Assembly (NCBI GenBank): GCA_030699905.1
Contig: JAUYKQ010000009.1
Location: 1-41,212 of the forward strand
Direction of reading: 5' to 3'
Length of the DNA: 41,212 nt
DNA from: a bacterium
GTDB lineage: Bacteria > Patescibacteriota > Minisyncoccia > Phycocordibacterales > GCA-002787175
Part shown: positions 23,963 to 32,157 of the stretch, piece by piece
How positions within the stretch are numbered: position 1 is the stretch's first letter
Layout: the number at the start of each line of letters is the position of its first letter
Program-made: the position numbers and the translations under genes
The notes under the pieces: generated by a model
Databases searched by the model: none
What the model saw: only the letters and a program-made list of their open reading frames with translations
Told to the model about the DNA's origin: nothing

Positions 23963-24907
23963 ATGACTAAAAACGGCAACCTATCAACCGACTGTTATAA
24001 AGGCGTGCGAGATTTTTACCCGGAAGATATGGCCACGCAAAATTATATTTTCGGAGTATGGAAAAAGGTGGCGGAAAAATTCGGTTACGTTGAATATGGC
24101 GCGTCAATTTTGGAGCCGACCGAACTCTATGAGGCGAAATCGGGCGATGAGATAGTCGGCGAGCAAACATACAATTTCACGGACAGAGGCGACAGACGAG
24201 TAACCCTTCGTCCCGAAATGACGCCGACCTTGGCGCGCATGGTGGCCGCTCGCCGAAAGTCGCTTAAATTCCCTCTTCGCTGGTTTTCCATACCTAACCT
24301 TTTCCGTTATGAACGCCCGCAAAGAGGCCGCCGCCGAGAACACTGGCAGTTAAATTGCGACCTTTTGGGAATGGCGGGACTTGAAGCGGAAGTTGAAATA
24401 ATTTCGCTGGCGCACGCCATAATGAAAGAGTTTGGCGCGACCGAAAGCGACTTCGTAATAAAAATAGGAAGCCGAAACATCCTGACTGACGAACTCGTAA
24501 AACACGGCGTAACCGACGAAGAAAGTCAGAGAAAAATAACGCGCCTCATAGACAAAAAAGGCAAGATGGAAGAAGAGAAACGTACGGAAGAACTTCGGAA
24601 ACTCGGCATGGATTTTGAAATTGCCGAAAGCGAAGACATGACAAAGCTTAAGAAACTCTTAAAAGAAAAAAATGTTTTAAATACGGAATTTGACCCAAAT
24701 ATCGCTCGCGGTTTTGACTACTACACCGGAATGGTCTTTGAGGTTTTTGATACGCATCCCGACAACAATCGTTCACTCTTTGGCGGCGGGCGATACGACA
24801 ACCTGCTTGAAATTTTCGGCGAGGAGCCAGTCCCGGCGGTGGGATTTGGCATGGGAGACATTACGATAAGAGATTTTTTGGAAACCCATAAATTGCCTCT
24901 AAAGTGA
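23963..24907 (+). CDS. hisS: Histidyl-tRNA synthetase lacking the anticodon-binding domain
   Basis: The class II catalytic core is intact: motif 1 YKGVRDFYPED, motif 2 LFRYERPQRGRRREHWQ, the HisA signature ARGFDYYTGMVFE with the catalytic Arg, GGGRYD and motif 3 PAVGFGMGDITIRDFL. The protein stops about 15 residues after motif 3. At 314 residues it lacks the C-terminal alpha/beta anticodon-binding domain of about 90 residues found in standard HisRS (about 420 residues). Motif 3 reads GMGDITIRD instead of the usual GLER-type. The motifs argue for HisRS rather than the inactive paralogue HisZ, and no histidine biosynthesis gene is nearby. The next gene starts 37 bases later, so no hidden remainder exists. 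Confidence 0.88.
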   Translation: MTKNGNLSTDCYKGVRDFYPEDMATQNYIFGVWKKVAEKFGYVEYGASILEPTELYEAKSGDEIVGEQTYNFTDRGDRRVTLRPEMTPTLARMVAARRKSLKFPLRWFSIPNLFRYERPQRGRRREHWQLNCDLLGMAGLEAEVEIISLAHAIMKEFGATESDFVIKIGSRNILTDELVKHGVTDEESQRKITRLIDKKGKMEEEKRTEELRKLGMDFEIAESEDMTKLKKLLKEKNVLNTEFDPNIARGFDYYTGMVFEVFDTHPDNNRSLFGGGRYDNLLEIFGEEPVPAVGFGMGDITIRDFLETHKLPLK

Positions 24908-24943
24908 CTTTTAATCTTAAAAATTCAAAACTAAAATTCCGCA

Positions 24944-25519
24944 ATGCGAAAAGTCGTATTTGATATTGAAACTTCAAACTCATTTTCCGATGTCGGAGTA
25001 AACGACCCCGCCTCTTTAAATCTTTCCGTGGTAGGCGTTTACGATTCTGAAACTGATTCATATTCACACTATTTTCAAGAAGATTTGCCAAAACTCTGGC
25101 CTCTTTTTGAAAAGGCCGACCTTTTAGTCGGTTTTAATTCCTTGCATTTTGACTTGCCTCTTTTGAACAAATATTACAGCGGTGATTTTTCAAAGATAAA
25201 GCATATTGACTTGCTCAAAGAAATAAAAAAGTCGTTAGGGAGGAGAATAAAGCTGGACACAATAGCCGAAGCGACTTTGGGAAAGAAAAAAACCGGAGAT
25301 GGGCTTGAAGCCATTACTTGGTGGAGAAACGGCCTAAAAGACAAGGTCGCGAAATATTGTGTTGAAGACGTGAAAATCACGAAAGAAATCTACGACTACG
25401 CTTTGAAAAATAAATACGTAAAGTACAAAGACGGCTTTGCCATAAAAGATTTGCCTATTGATACTACCGACTGGGAAGTCAGAGAAAATTCGGCAATGAC
25501 TTTCACTTTACCGTTTTGA
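24944..25519 (+). CDS. DEDDy-type exonuclease, ribonuclease H-like
   Basis: The 191-residue protein has the DnaQ-like exonuclease fold. Motif I is VFDIET (Asp7 and Glu9), motif II lies in LVGFNSLHFDLPLL, and motif III is YCVED with the Tyr-x3-Asp pattern of DEDDy nucleases. It resembles the YprB-type RNase-H-like domain of stand-alone exonucleases. A short conserved-looking tail follows (DTTDWEVRENSAMTFTLPF). It lies 37 bases after hisS and probably shares its transcript. Whether DNA or RNA is the substrate cannot be told. Confidence 0.82.
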   Translation: MRKVVFDIETSNSFSDVGVNDPASLNLSVVGVYDSETDSYSHYFQEDLPKLWPLFEKADLLVGFNSLHFDLPLLNKYYSGDFSKIKHIDLLKEIKKSLGRRIKLDTIAEATLGKKKTGDGLEAITWWRNGLKDKVAKYCVEDVKITKEIYDYALKNKYVKYKDGFAIKDLPIDTTDWEVRENSAMTFTLPF

Positions 25520-25656
25520 TTTGACGATTTGTTCCGGATGAATAGCGCGAAGAATAATGCGAGGTTCTTAACTCCCCCGCATCCTTTTATTCTCCCTCCG
25601 CGCTCACCTCGCCTCACCGACCCGCCACGCTACGCCAAAGTAGTCAGCCCCAGAAG

Positions 25657-26478
25657 CTACAAAAGTATTATAATAACTACCGCTAAAATCAGACGGTAAA
25701 TTACAAAAACCAAAAGTGTGTGCGTTTTAAGATAGCGAATTAGAAAATGGATGGCGGCAAGACCGACAAAGAAAGATGCCACCGAGCCGACAATCAGTGA
25801 AAAAGTGATATCCCCCGTACCGCCGAGTTCAATAAGTTTTTTAAGACCTGAACCGAAGAGGACGGGAAAACCCAAAAGAAACGCGAAACGAGTCGCCGCT
25901 TCTCGCGTAAGTCCGGCAAAGAGACCGCCGGAAATAGTGGCGCCGGCTCGCGACATTCCGGGGAAAAGCGAAAGAACTTGAAAAAGTCCGACGACGAAAC
26001 CACGGCCGACTGTGAGCTCCCCTCTTTTCTTGCCAAACCACTCCGCAAGCAGGAAAAGAACGCTTCCCAAGATAAGCATCCATGATACCATCCAAACTTG
26101 CCGAAAAACGGTTGCCATGTAGTCCTCAAGAAAAAGACCGGCTAAAACAGCGGGTATGGTACCCAAAACAAGCGACCAAATAAGAACCTTTGACTCTTTT
26201 CTATTTCTAAGCAGGTCTTCTGTTAAAGAGCCATTTTCCAAGTTACCATTTTTTTCGTTTCCAAAAATAGACAGGAAGGCCTTCCATATATCTTGCCGAA
26301 AATAAAAAATAATGGCAAAAGAGGTGAAAAGCTGTAAAACAGCGTCATAGGCGAGAGCCGAACCGCCGTTTATTCCCAACAGCTCCCTGACTAAAATAAG
26401 GTGCCCTGAAGAAGAAACCGGAATGAATTCCGTAAGACCTTGCACAACACCCAAAACAACGCTTTCAAAAATTGTCAT
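25657..26478 (-). CDS. uppP: Undecaprenyl-diphosphatase UppP/BacA
   Basis: UppP recycles undecaprenyl diphosphate to the lipid carrier for peptidoglycan and other envelope polymers. Both signature blocks are present: GLTEFIPVSSSGHLIL near the N-terminus, and SLFPGMSRAGATISGGLFAG in the middle with the catalytic Arg and Ser residues. About seven to eight membrane helices are visible. From the ATG at 26478 it has 273 residues, the usual length. The frame continues 16 codons upstream, but the -10 box at 26490-26485 fixes the ATG at 26478. It is divergent from the DsbA-like gene. Confidence 0.95.
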   Translation of the reverse strand: MTIFESVVLGVVQGLTEFIPVSSSGHLILVRELLGINGGSALAYDAVLQLFTSFAIIFYFRQDIWKAFLSIFGNEKNGNLENGSLTEDLLRNRKESKVLIWSLVLGTIPAVLAGLFLEDYMATVFRQVWMVSWMLILGSVLFLLAEWFGKKRGELTVGRGFVVGLFQVLSLFPGMSRAGATISGGLFAGLTREAATRFAFLLGFPVLFGSGLKKLIELGGTGDITFSLIVGSVASFFVGLAAIHFLIRYLKTHTLLVFVIYRLILAVVIIILL

Positions 26479-26484
26479 TAAATG

Positions 26485-26493
26485 ATTATACCA
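26485..26493 (-). promoter_or_regulatory. Extended -10 promoter of uppP (leaderless)
   Basis: On the minus strand the sequence is TGGTATAAT (26493-26485), a perfect extended -10 box, six bases before the ATG at 26478. It has the same nine bases as the xfp box. Confidence 0.75.
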
Positions 26494-26511
26494 GAAAAAA
26501 TTAAGGCGTGA

Positions 26512-26539
26512 TTGCTTCAGTTTCATTATCTGATATAAT
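26512..26539 (+). promoter_or_regulatory. Promoter of the DsbA-like gene (leaderless)
   Basis: TTGCTT (26512-26517), a 16-base spacer and TATAAT (26534-26539), preceded by TGA, form an extended -10 promoter six bases before the ATG at 26546. The same -35 (TTGCTT) and spacer length are used by the RRM gene. Confidence 0.75.
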
Positions 26540-26545
26540 CAGCAT

Positions 26546-27379
26546 ATGAATGAAGAGACCTCACAAACGCATGGCCCATCTTTAACGGTTCCCATGGCTA
26601 TAGTTATAGCGGCGCTAATAATAGGCGGTGCCATTTTTTTCTCGCGAGGCAGTGAAAACAGCTCTTTAGCAGCGGTTGAGAAAGCCCAAAACGGCGATTT
26701 CAAAAACTTGGAAATAAATCTTTTGCCTATTGGCGAAGAAGACCATATTAGAGGCAATCCGAACGCCGAAATTATCCTAATAGAATACTCCGACCTTGAA
26801 TGTCCGTTTTGCAAAAATTTTCACTTCACGATGAAAGAAGTGATGGAGCAGTATGGAAAAGACGGTTCTGTGGCCTGGGCTTATCGGCACTTTCCTCTGA
26901 CCCAAATACACCCTAAGGCGGTAGACGAAGCGGAAGCGACCGAATGCGCGGCATCACTTGGAGGAAATAATGTTTTTTGGAATTATCTTGACAAGGTTTT
27001 TGAAACAACCCCGTCAAACAACGGATTGGATTTAAATATTCTGCCTAAACTGGCTGAAGATGTCGGTTTAAACCGCGCCGCCTTTACAGCTTGCCTTCAG
27101 AGCGGACAATTTGCCGATAAAATACAGAGCGATTACGCGGGAGGCATAGACGCGGGCGTCACCGGTACCCCGAATAGTTTTTTGTCGCTTAAAAATCCGG
27201 CTTCCGAAAAAACAGAAGAAGGTTTGAAGGAGATAAACAACCGTCTTCTAAAAAATCTGCCCGCCGGCTCTCCCGATCCGCTGTTTCTAAGCGCCGATAA
27301 AAAGACCGTTTCCATAGGCGGGGCCTTTCCCAAAGACATTCTTTCGGAAATTTTTGACTTGATTCTAAACAACCAATAA
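26546..27379 (+). CDS. Membrane-anchored DsbA-like thiol-disulfide oxidoreductase
   Basis: This 277-residue protein has a short polar N-terminus and one membrane helix (about residues 16-32, VPMAIVIAALIIGGAIFF), so the rest should face outside. The thioredoxin domain carries the active site CPFC (Cys86 and Cys89) and a GVTGTPNSF loop with the conserved cis-Pro. A helical insertion lies between them, as in DsbA and the DSBA/thioredoxin_4 family. It probably forms or shuffles disulfides in exported proteins. The C-terminal 50 residues are not clearly part of the domain. The 324-base inverted-repeat element begins 13 bases after its stop. Confidence 0.9.
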   Translation: MNEETSQTHGPSLTVPMAIVIAALIIGGAIFFSRGSENSSLAAVEKAQNGDFKNLEINLLPIGEEDHIRGNPNAEIILIEYSDLECPFCKNFHFTMKEVMEQYGKDGSVAWAYRHFPLTQIHPKAVDEAEATECAASLGGNNVFWNYLDKVFETTPSNNGLDLNILPKLAEDVGLNRAAFTACLQSGQFADKIQSDYAGGIDAGVTGTPNSFLSLKNPASEKTEEGLKEINNRLLKNLPAGSPDPLFLSADKKTVSIGGAFPKDILSEIFDLILNNQ

Positions 27380-27391
27380 GCCGGTTTCGGT

Positions 27392-27715
27392 TTTGTCATA
27401 TTACTCACGCTGCCATTCCGATTGCTTACTTTTGGGTTTGCAGAGGTCGAGGGGAGCGATATTCAAAGAGTGATTGATCAAAGGGTCGAAGCCTATGTGG
27501 GGTATTAAACAGCTTAATGCGCAATTGCCATGAGGATGAGGAGGTGTTTATTGTGGATCCAGCGGGAACTCAAGCGGCCGGCTTTTGAGTGGTTTCCTTT
27601 TTGGTGGGGCATGGTTATATTGATTGCCTCGTTAGGGATGCTGGTCTTTGACTTTTTGAATTGAATTGGGCTTACAAGTTAACAATCGGAATGGCAGCGT
27701 GAGTAATATGACAAA
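27392..27715. mobile_element. 324-base element with perfect 33-base terminal inverted repeats
   Basis: The left end 27392-27424 (starting TTTGTCATATTACTCACG) and the right end 27683-27715 are exact reverse complements over 33 bases. The element fills the gap between the convergent DsbA-like and helicase genes. Its right end is one base from the helicase stop codon. No clear target-site duplication was found. The length and perfect ends are those of a miniature inverted-repeat transposable element, but no transposase is present. The inside carries one mini-ORF with a strong ribosome binding site and a second short open stretch. Confidence 0.7.
27551..27664 (+). CDS. 37-residue single-helix membrane mini-protein inside the element
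   Basis: A TTG start lies six bases after AGGAGG (27539-27544, within GAGGAGGTG), the best ribosome binding site in the window. The frame encodes a polar start (WIQRELKRPAFEW) and one hydrophobic helix (FWWGMVILIASLGMLVFDFL), then a TGA stop. An in-frame ATG at 27530 would add seven Arg-rich residues, but then the ribosome binding site would lie inside the gene. A GTG at 27553 opens only 11 codons in another frame. Nothing similar is recognised, and real translation is unproven. Confidence 0.4.
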   Translation: MWIQRELKRPAFEWFPFWWGMVILIASLGMLVFDFLN

Positions 27716-27716
27716 C

Positions 27717-30692
27717 TTACACATTGCCTCCTCCGCCGACCATTTTTGCTTTGGCCAACCTGCACCACTGACAATCTGACTTTTCGCAATTGCCTTTTAT
27801 AAACTCTCCGCTCCAGACGCTTTCAACAAGCGTTTGTATTTCCTCCTCTAAACGCACAAGGTCGCTCTCCAAAACGACTAAAGTAACGGCTTTGCAGTTT
27901 CCTTTTTTGTCGGGCTTTATGAAATAAAGAGAAAACGACTGCTCAAGTTCTTTAAATTTGGGATTGTCTTTAAGAAGCCGTCTGTAAAATACAAGCTGAC
28001 GGAAGTAATCTCCGTTGTCGTTTTTTGTCTCGCCTTTTATGGCCGGTTCAGACATGGCCAATTTGGACTTGTAGTCAAAAACCGAAAGAGAGCGCTCTCC
28101 CACAAAAACGGCGTCCAGCTTGCCGTGGAGCTTCACCGGCAACTGGCCCTCTTCGGGGACGGCAAAATCAGCCGTTTGCTCGTACCAGTTCTCGGCATAA
28201 ACTTTATCTTCGGTTTTAAAATGCGACACAAGAGAAGACGCGATTTTGGGAATTTCTTCTCCAAGCTCTTTTAGAACCGCTTCTTTTTCAAATCTCGGTA
28301 AGAAAGATTTATTTTCAAGATAATTACGCGACTCTTTTTCCAGCGTCTTTTCAACACTCTCAATGTCTGTCCTTGGGGAATTCCAAACTGCCGATATGGC
28401 TTCGTGGAGAGATGTTCCCTTTTCAGCCGATGCAGAAGGCGGTTCTGGCACTTTCAAAATGCTTTTATACAAAAACTTTCTCGGACATTCCAAAAAGTGA
28501 TTAAGAGCCGTTACCGACAGCCCCGAATTGCAAATGACATGTTTTCCGTACTCTATGATTTTCTCTTCCCACGCGTCATTTTCCAGTCCTGTTTTTTTCG
28601 GAAAAAGCACGGCTTCTTCCTTGCTACCGGTTATATAAAGGTTTTCAACGTTATCCGGATTCAACTCTGAAATAAAACGCAGGGGCAGTGTCCCGTCTCC
28701 GGCCGAGTCCTTTTCACTAAAAAGAATTTCAGCGTGTTTTCTGCTTCTGGTCAATCCGACATAAAACAACCGTCTCTCGTCTTTCACTTCGTCCACCGCG
28801 TCTTCAGTTTTAGGCAAAAGAAAATACTGACGCTTATTTTTTTTAAACCACGCCTTTTCCGTGGCATAAGGCAAAAAAACATAGTCAAACTCCAAACCCT
28901 TGCTACCATGAGCGGTCATGACTTTGACAGACGCTTCCGTTTTACCCGTCCACACTTTTACGTTTCTCTTTTGCTTTGATTCCCTGTAAGCGGAAAACTT
29001 TTCCGCCAAGGCGCGAACGCTTTGACCGCCATCTTCTTTTTGAACTTTCTCGGCAAAAGATATTATTCCGCGCCAAATCTCCACGCCTTCCGGCGTATCG
29101 GCAAACATTTTTTCCATACCGCTTTGTCTTGCCAAAAAGTACAAAAAAGCAACAGGGTCGGCGGAAGCCGCCTTTTGACTTATATCTTGAAGCTTGGCAG
29201 TTATGTCAGAAACTGAAACAACTGCCGATTTCAGTCCCCTGATAAGACGAATCCTATCTTCAAAAGAGACGTTCCATGCTCCGCCGGAAAGAGACCGCGC
29301 CAAAGCTTCCGTTTTTGAACTGTCCGCGGCAAATTCAAGACAGTCAAGAAAAAGAGAGCCCAAGGGAGAACTGAAAATGTCTATGTTTCTTTCAGCCGAA
29401 AAAGGCACGTCCGACATGTTGAACAATCTGATGATTTTGTCCAAGTCATTGTTTGTTCTGGTGATTATCGCCACCTCGCTTCCCTTGTCTTCTTTCAGAA
29501 TTTTTTTTGTTTCGGAAATCAAATAATTCTCCATTTCTTTTTCGGACTCGGCGGTTTTGACCGAAATCGGCTTTTCCTTAATTCCGGAAGATGCCTTGAG
29601 TTTTATTCTAAGATTTTCATGCTGACCCTCTTCGTAGTTGTTTTCTATCATTGAAAAAACGGCATCCAATATGTGGCGGTGAGACCGGTAGTTGTCCGCA
29701 AGACGGATTATTTTCATCCCCGGCCAGACGTCTTGAAACTTTAGGAAATTCTCAACCGACGCTCCCTGAAAACGGAAAATCGCCTGTTTCTCGTCCCCAA
29801 CAATAAATACGTTCGGGTTGTCAAAAAAATCAGCCACTGACTTTATAATTCCGTTCTGTGAGTCGTTGGTGTCTTGATGTTCATCAACCAAAATATAAAG
29901 AGACCTCTCCTGAATAATCCTCAGAAGGTTTTCATTGGCTCTGAAAGACCGAATAAGCTCCAAAATTATGTCGTCATAATCGTATTTGTTTTGTTCTTTT
30001 TTCCGCCTCTCATACTCTTCAAACACGTCGGCAAAGATGAGTGTTTTATGGCATTTTTCTATTTTATTTTGAGCTTCGGCTTTAAGCGACCCTTTTGTCT
30101 TGCCTCTGGTTGAATACGAAGAATCGTCAGATTTTATCTCTTTTACTTTTTCATTGGCAAAAGCCCTAACATCGTCAGGACTTACGAACTCCCTTTTACA
30201 CCCGCTTATGGAAGAAATTGTCGGCGCGATATATTGTTCCGGCCTACCGGACGGACGTAAAGCGGAGTACTCATGATTTTCCAGGATTTTAGATATAAGA
30301 CCTTCTATCTCTATTTCGTTTAGCTGTGACGCGCCACTTATAAACGGAAACTCTTCAGGAAATTCGCGCATTACGGAAAGAGCGAAACCGTGGAAGGTGT
30401 GAATCTTAACAAAATCCGCCGCGCCGCCAATGACTTGGCGAAGTTTCTTTTTCATGGCGACAACGCCCGCCTCGGTGAAAGTCAAAGCCAGAATACCGTC
30501 AGGTGGCGTATCTGTTTGACGCAAAATATTGGCTATACGCAAAGTCAAAATAGTTGTCTTTCCGGTACCGGGGCCCGCAACAACCATAACCGGCCCTTCA
30601 ATAGAATCCACCGCTTCTTTCTGGGAAGGATTTAGCCGAGCGTATTTTTCCTTAAACCTATTTTCCATATCGCTTTTAAGATGTGAAATCAT
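27717..30692 (-). CDS. UvrD/Rep-type helicase fused to a Cas4/AddB-like iron-sulfur nuclease
   Basis: The N-terminal two thirds form a superfamily 1A helicase: LNPSQKEAV (Q motif), AGPGTGKTT (Walker A), TFTEAGVVAM, VDEHQDTND (Walker B), GDEKQAIFRFQGA, an ADNYRSH block, TAHGSKGLEFDYVF and LFYVGLTRSRK. The C-terminal part is a PD-(D/E)XK nuclease with KLDAVF and FDYKSK (about residue 875). Cys735 in ECPRKF and Cys969, Cys974 and Cys977 in the tail make a four-Cys cluster of the AddB/Cas4 type. Such single-chain proteins resemble mycobacterial AdnA/AdnB and process DNA ends for recombination. The ATG at 30692 fits the -10 box. Another ATG lies at 30668. Confidence 0.9.
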   Translation of the reverse strand: MISHLKSDMENRFKEKYARLNPSQKEAVDSIEGPVMVVAGPGTGKTTILTLRIANILRQTDTPPDGILALTFTEAGVVAMKKKLRQVIGGAADFVKIHTFHGFALSVMREFPEEFPFISGASQLNEIEIEGLISKILENHEYSALRPSGRPEQYIAPTISSISGCKREFVSPDDVRAFANEKVKEIKSDDSSYSTRGKTKGSLKAEAQNKIEKCHKTLIFADVFEEYERRKKEQNKYDYDDIILELIRSFRANENLLRIIQERSLYILVDEHQDTNDSQNGIIKSVADFFDNPNVFIVGDEKQAIFRFQGASVENFLKFQDVWPGMKIIRLADNYRSHRHILDAVFSMIENNYEEGQHENLRIKLKASSGIKEKPISVKTAESEKEMENYLISETKKILKEDKGSEVAIITRTNNDLDKIIRLFNMSDVPFSAERNIDIFSSPLGSLFLDCLEFAADSSKTEALARSLSGGAWNVSFEDRIRLIRGLKSAVVSVSDITAKLQDISQKAASADPVAFLYFLARQSGMEKMFADTPEGVEIWRGIISFAEKVQKEDGGQSVRALAEKFSAYRESKQKRNVKVWTGKTEASVKVMTAHGSKGLEFDYVFLPYATEKAWFKKNKRQYFLLPKTEDAVDEVKDERRLFYVGLTRSRKHAEILFSEKDSAGDGTLPLRFISELNPDNVENLYITGSKEEAVLFPKKTGLENDAWEEKIIEYGKHVICNSGLSVTALNHFLECPRKFLYKSILKVPEPPSASAEKGTSLHEAISAVWNSPRTDIESVEKTLEKESRNYLENKSFLPRFEKEAVLKELGEEIPKIASSLVSHFKTEDKVYAENWYEQTADFAVPEEGQLPVKLHGKLDAVFVGERSLSVFDYKSKLAMSEPAIKGETKNDNGDYFRQLVFYRRLLKDNPKFKELEQSFSLYFIKPDKKGNCKAVTLVVLESDLVRLEEEIQTLVESVWSGEFIKGNCEKSDCQWCRLAKAKMVGGGGNV

Positions 30693-30698
30693 AAGGAA

Positions 30699-30707
30699 AT
30701 TCTAACA
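30699..30707 (-). promoter_or_regulatory. Extended -10 box of the helicase gene (leaderless)
   Basis: On the minus strand TGTTAGAAT (30707-30699) lies six bases before the ATG at 30692. It follows the rpoD terminator, so the helicase gene appears to have its own promoter. Confidence 0.6.
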
Positions 30708-30739
30708 TAAATATAGATATTATAGGCCTTTAGGGGTCA

Positions 30740-30778
30740 AAAGAGAAAACGGCTAATACTCGTGAGTATTAGCCGTTT
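30740..30778 (-). terminator. Terminator of rpoD
   Basis: AAACGGCTAATACTC (30747-30761) and GAGTATTAGCCGTTT (30764-30778) form a 15-base perfect inverted repeat. On the minus strand it is followed by TTTTCTCTTTT. It lies 42 bases after the rpoD stop. Confidence 0.88.
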
Positions 30779-30819
30779 ATCCACTTTTGCGCGTCTAAGA
30801 TACGGAAACATGGAGCTCT

Positions 30820-32046
30820 TTAATAACTCTGTAGCCGCTTGGCCTTTTCGTGATGCCTTATTTTCTCGTGCGCTTTTGCTTCAATCTGGCGTATTCTTTC
30901 TCTGGTAACGGCGAATTTCTGTCCCACTTCTTCAAGAGTGTGAGTCACTCCGTCCAAAAGTCCGTGTCTCATTTCCAAAATCCGCCTTTCTTTCTCGGAC
31001 AAATCGTCCAATATCTCTTTTACTTGGTCTGACAAAATCCTGCGCGCCGATTCATGATCGGGAGATAAAATCTTATCGTCTGAAAGAAAGTCGCCAAGAA
31101 CCGATTTGCCGTCATCGTCGTCGTTTACCGGACTTTCAAGAGAAACCGTGTCTTGGTCTATTTTTTCTATGTTATAAATTTTCTCAACATCAACGCCCAT
31201 TTCCGTGGCTATTTCTTCCGGCAAAGGATCGCGTCCCAAGTCCTGCGAAAGCCGACGCACCACTTGTTTGTACTTGGCAATCGTTTCCACCATATGCACC
31301 GGAACTCGGATTGTGCGCGACTGATCAGCCAGAGCTCTGGTAATGGCCTGTCGTATCCACCAAGTGGCGTATGTTGAGAATTTGTAGCCCTTTGTCCAGT
31401 CAAATTTGTCCACCGCCTTGAAAAGACCGAGGTTCCCCTCTTGTATGAGATCCAAAAGAGTGAGATCGGGCGAGCGACCGACGTATTTTTTTGCAATAGA
31501 CACGACAAGCCGCAAATTGGCTCGGGCCAGAAGATTTTTGGCCTCCTCGTCTCCGGCCTGAATTCTTTTAGCCAGTTCTTTTTCTTGGGCCGCGTGTATG
31601 AGAGGATATTGTCCTATTTCTTTAAGGTACATCTGAATGGAATCGTATCCACCGTCGCGACTGCCGTAAACATTTTTCTTTGCCACAAGCTCTTCCTCTC
31701 CCAAGTCCAAAATGCCACCCCCCTCCAGAATATCCACGCCGGCGGCATGGAACTTGGCATACAGGTCGTCAAGGAACATTATGTCTTCTTCAACTGTCGG
31801 AAATTCTTTGATTATCTCATCATATGTGACAAAACCGCGCTCTTTGCCTTTCATAAGAAGACGGTCGGCTTTGTTCGCCTGACTTCTTTCTTTACTGGTT
31901 TTTTTGGGCGCTTTCTGGGGACGGCCTTTGCCGGACTTTAACCCGAGTTTATTTTTTATCTCCCTTCTCAGACGCGTGTTTCTGGTTTTTTTGCGCGTTT
32001 TAGCGGAAATTTTCGCCTTTTTTATCTTTTTATTCTTTTTTTTCAT
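30820..32046 (-). CDS. rpoD: Primary sigma factor RpoD/SigA
   Basis: The housekeeping sigma factor. Region 1.2 is [11 protein letters not shown]. Regions 2.1-2.4 run through [35 protein letters not shown] and [18 protein letters not shown]. Region 3.0, [13 protein letters not shown], keeps the His and Glu that contact the extended -10 TG. Region 4.2 ends [19 protein letters not shown]. The N-terminus replaces region 1.1 with about 60 strongly basic residues. The ATG at 32046 is chosen over an upstream TTG at 32064, giving 408 residues. It lies downstream of dnaG on the same strand, as in the macromolecular synthesis operon. Confidence 0.97.
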   Translation of the reverse strand: MKKKNKKIKKAKISAKTRKKTRNTRLRREIKNKLGLKSGKGRPQKAPKKTSKERSQANKADRLLMKGKERGFVTYDEIIKEFPTVEEDIMFLDDLYAKFHAAGVDILEGGGILDLGEEELVAKKNVYGSRDGGYDSIQMYLKEIGQYPLIHAAQEKELAKRIQAGDEEAKNLLARANLRLVVSIAKKYVGRSPDLTLLDLIQEGNLGLFKAVDKFDWTKGYKFSTYATWWIRQAITRALADQSRTIRVPVHMVETIAKYKQVVRRLSQDLGRDPLPEEIATEMGVDVEKIYNIEKIDQDTVSLESPVNDDDDGKSVLGDFLSDDKILSPDHESARRILSDQVKEILDDLSEKERRILEMRHGLLDGVTHTLEEVGQKFAVTRERIRQIEAKAHEKIRHHEKAKRLQSY

Positions 32047-32107
32047 AAAAAATGTTGAAAGCAAAATCAGCGGTTTACCAAAATTAAACTCTTATAATAC
32101 CACAATT

Positions 32108-32139
32108 CTAAAAAATATAAAAGGGGTTATCCCGCCCCT
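32108..32139 (-). terminator. Weak terminator after dnaG
   Basis: On the minus strand AGGGG (32139-32135) pairs with CCCCT (32126-32122) and is followed by TTTATATTTTTT. The stem is only five to six bases. It lies 19 bases past the dnaG stop and 62 bases before the rpoD ATG. Confidence 0.45.
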
Positions 32140-32157
32140 AAAGGGACATGGGCTTTA

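Noticed and set aside
23963-24907. HisZ, the ATP-phosphoribosyltransferase regulatory paralogue, as an alternative to HisRS
   Set aside because: The catalytic motifs including ARGFDYYTG and GGGRYD are intact, and no histidine biosynthesis gene is nearby, although the length is HisZ-like.
25520-25656. Possible gene or terminator between the DEDDy exonuclease and uppP
   Set aside because: The convergent gap has no stable hairpin with a T tract and no credible reading frame.
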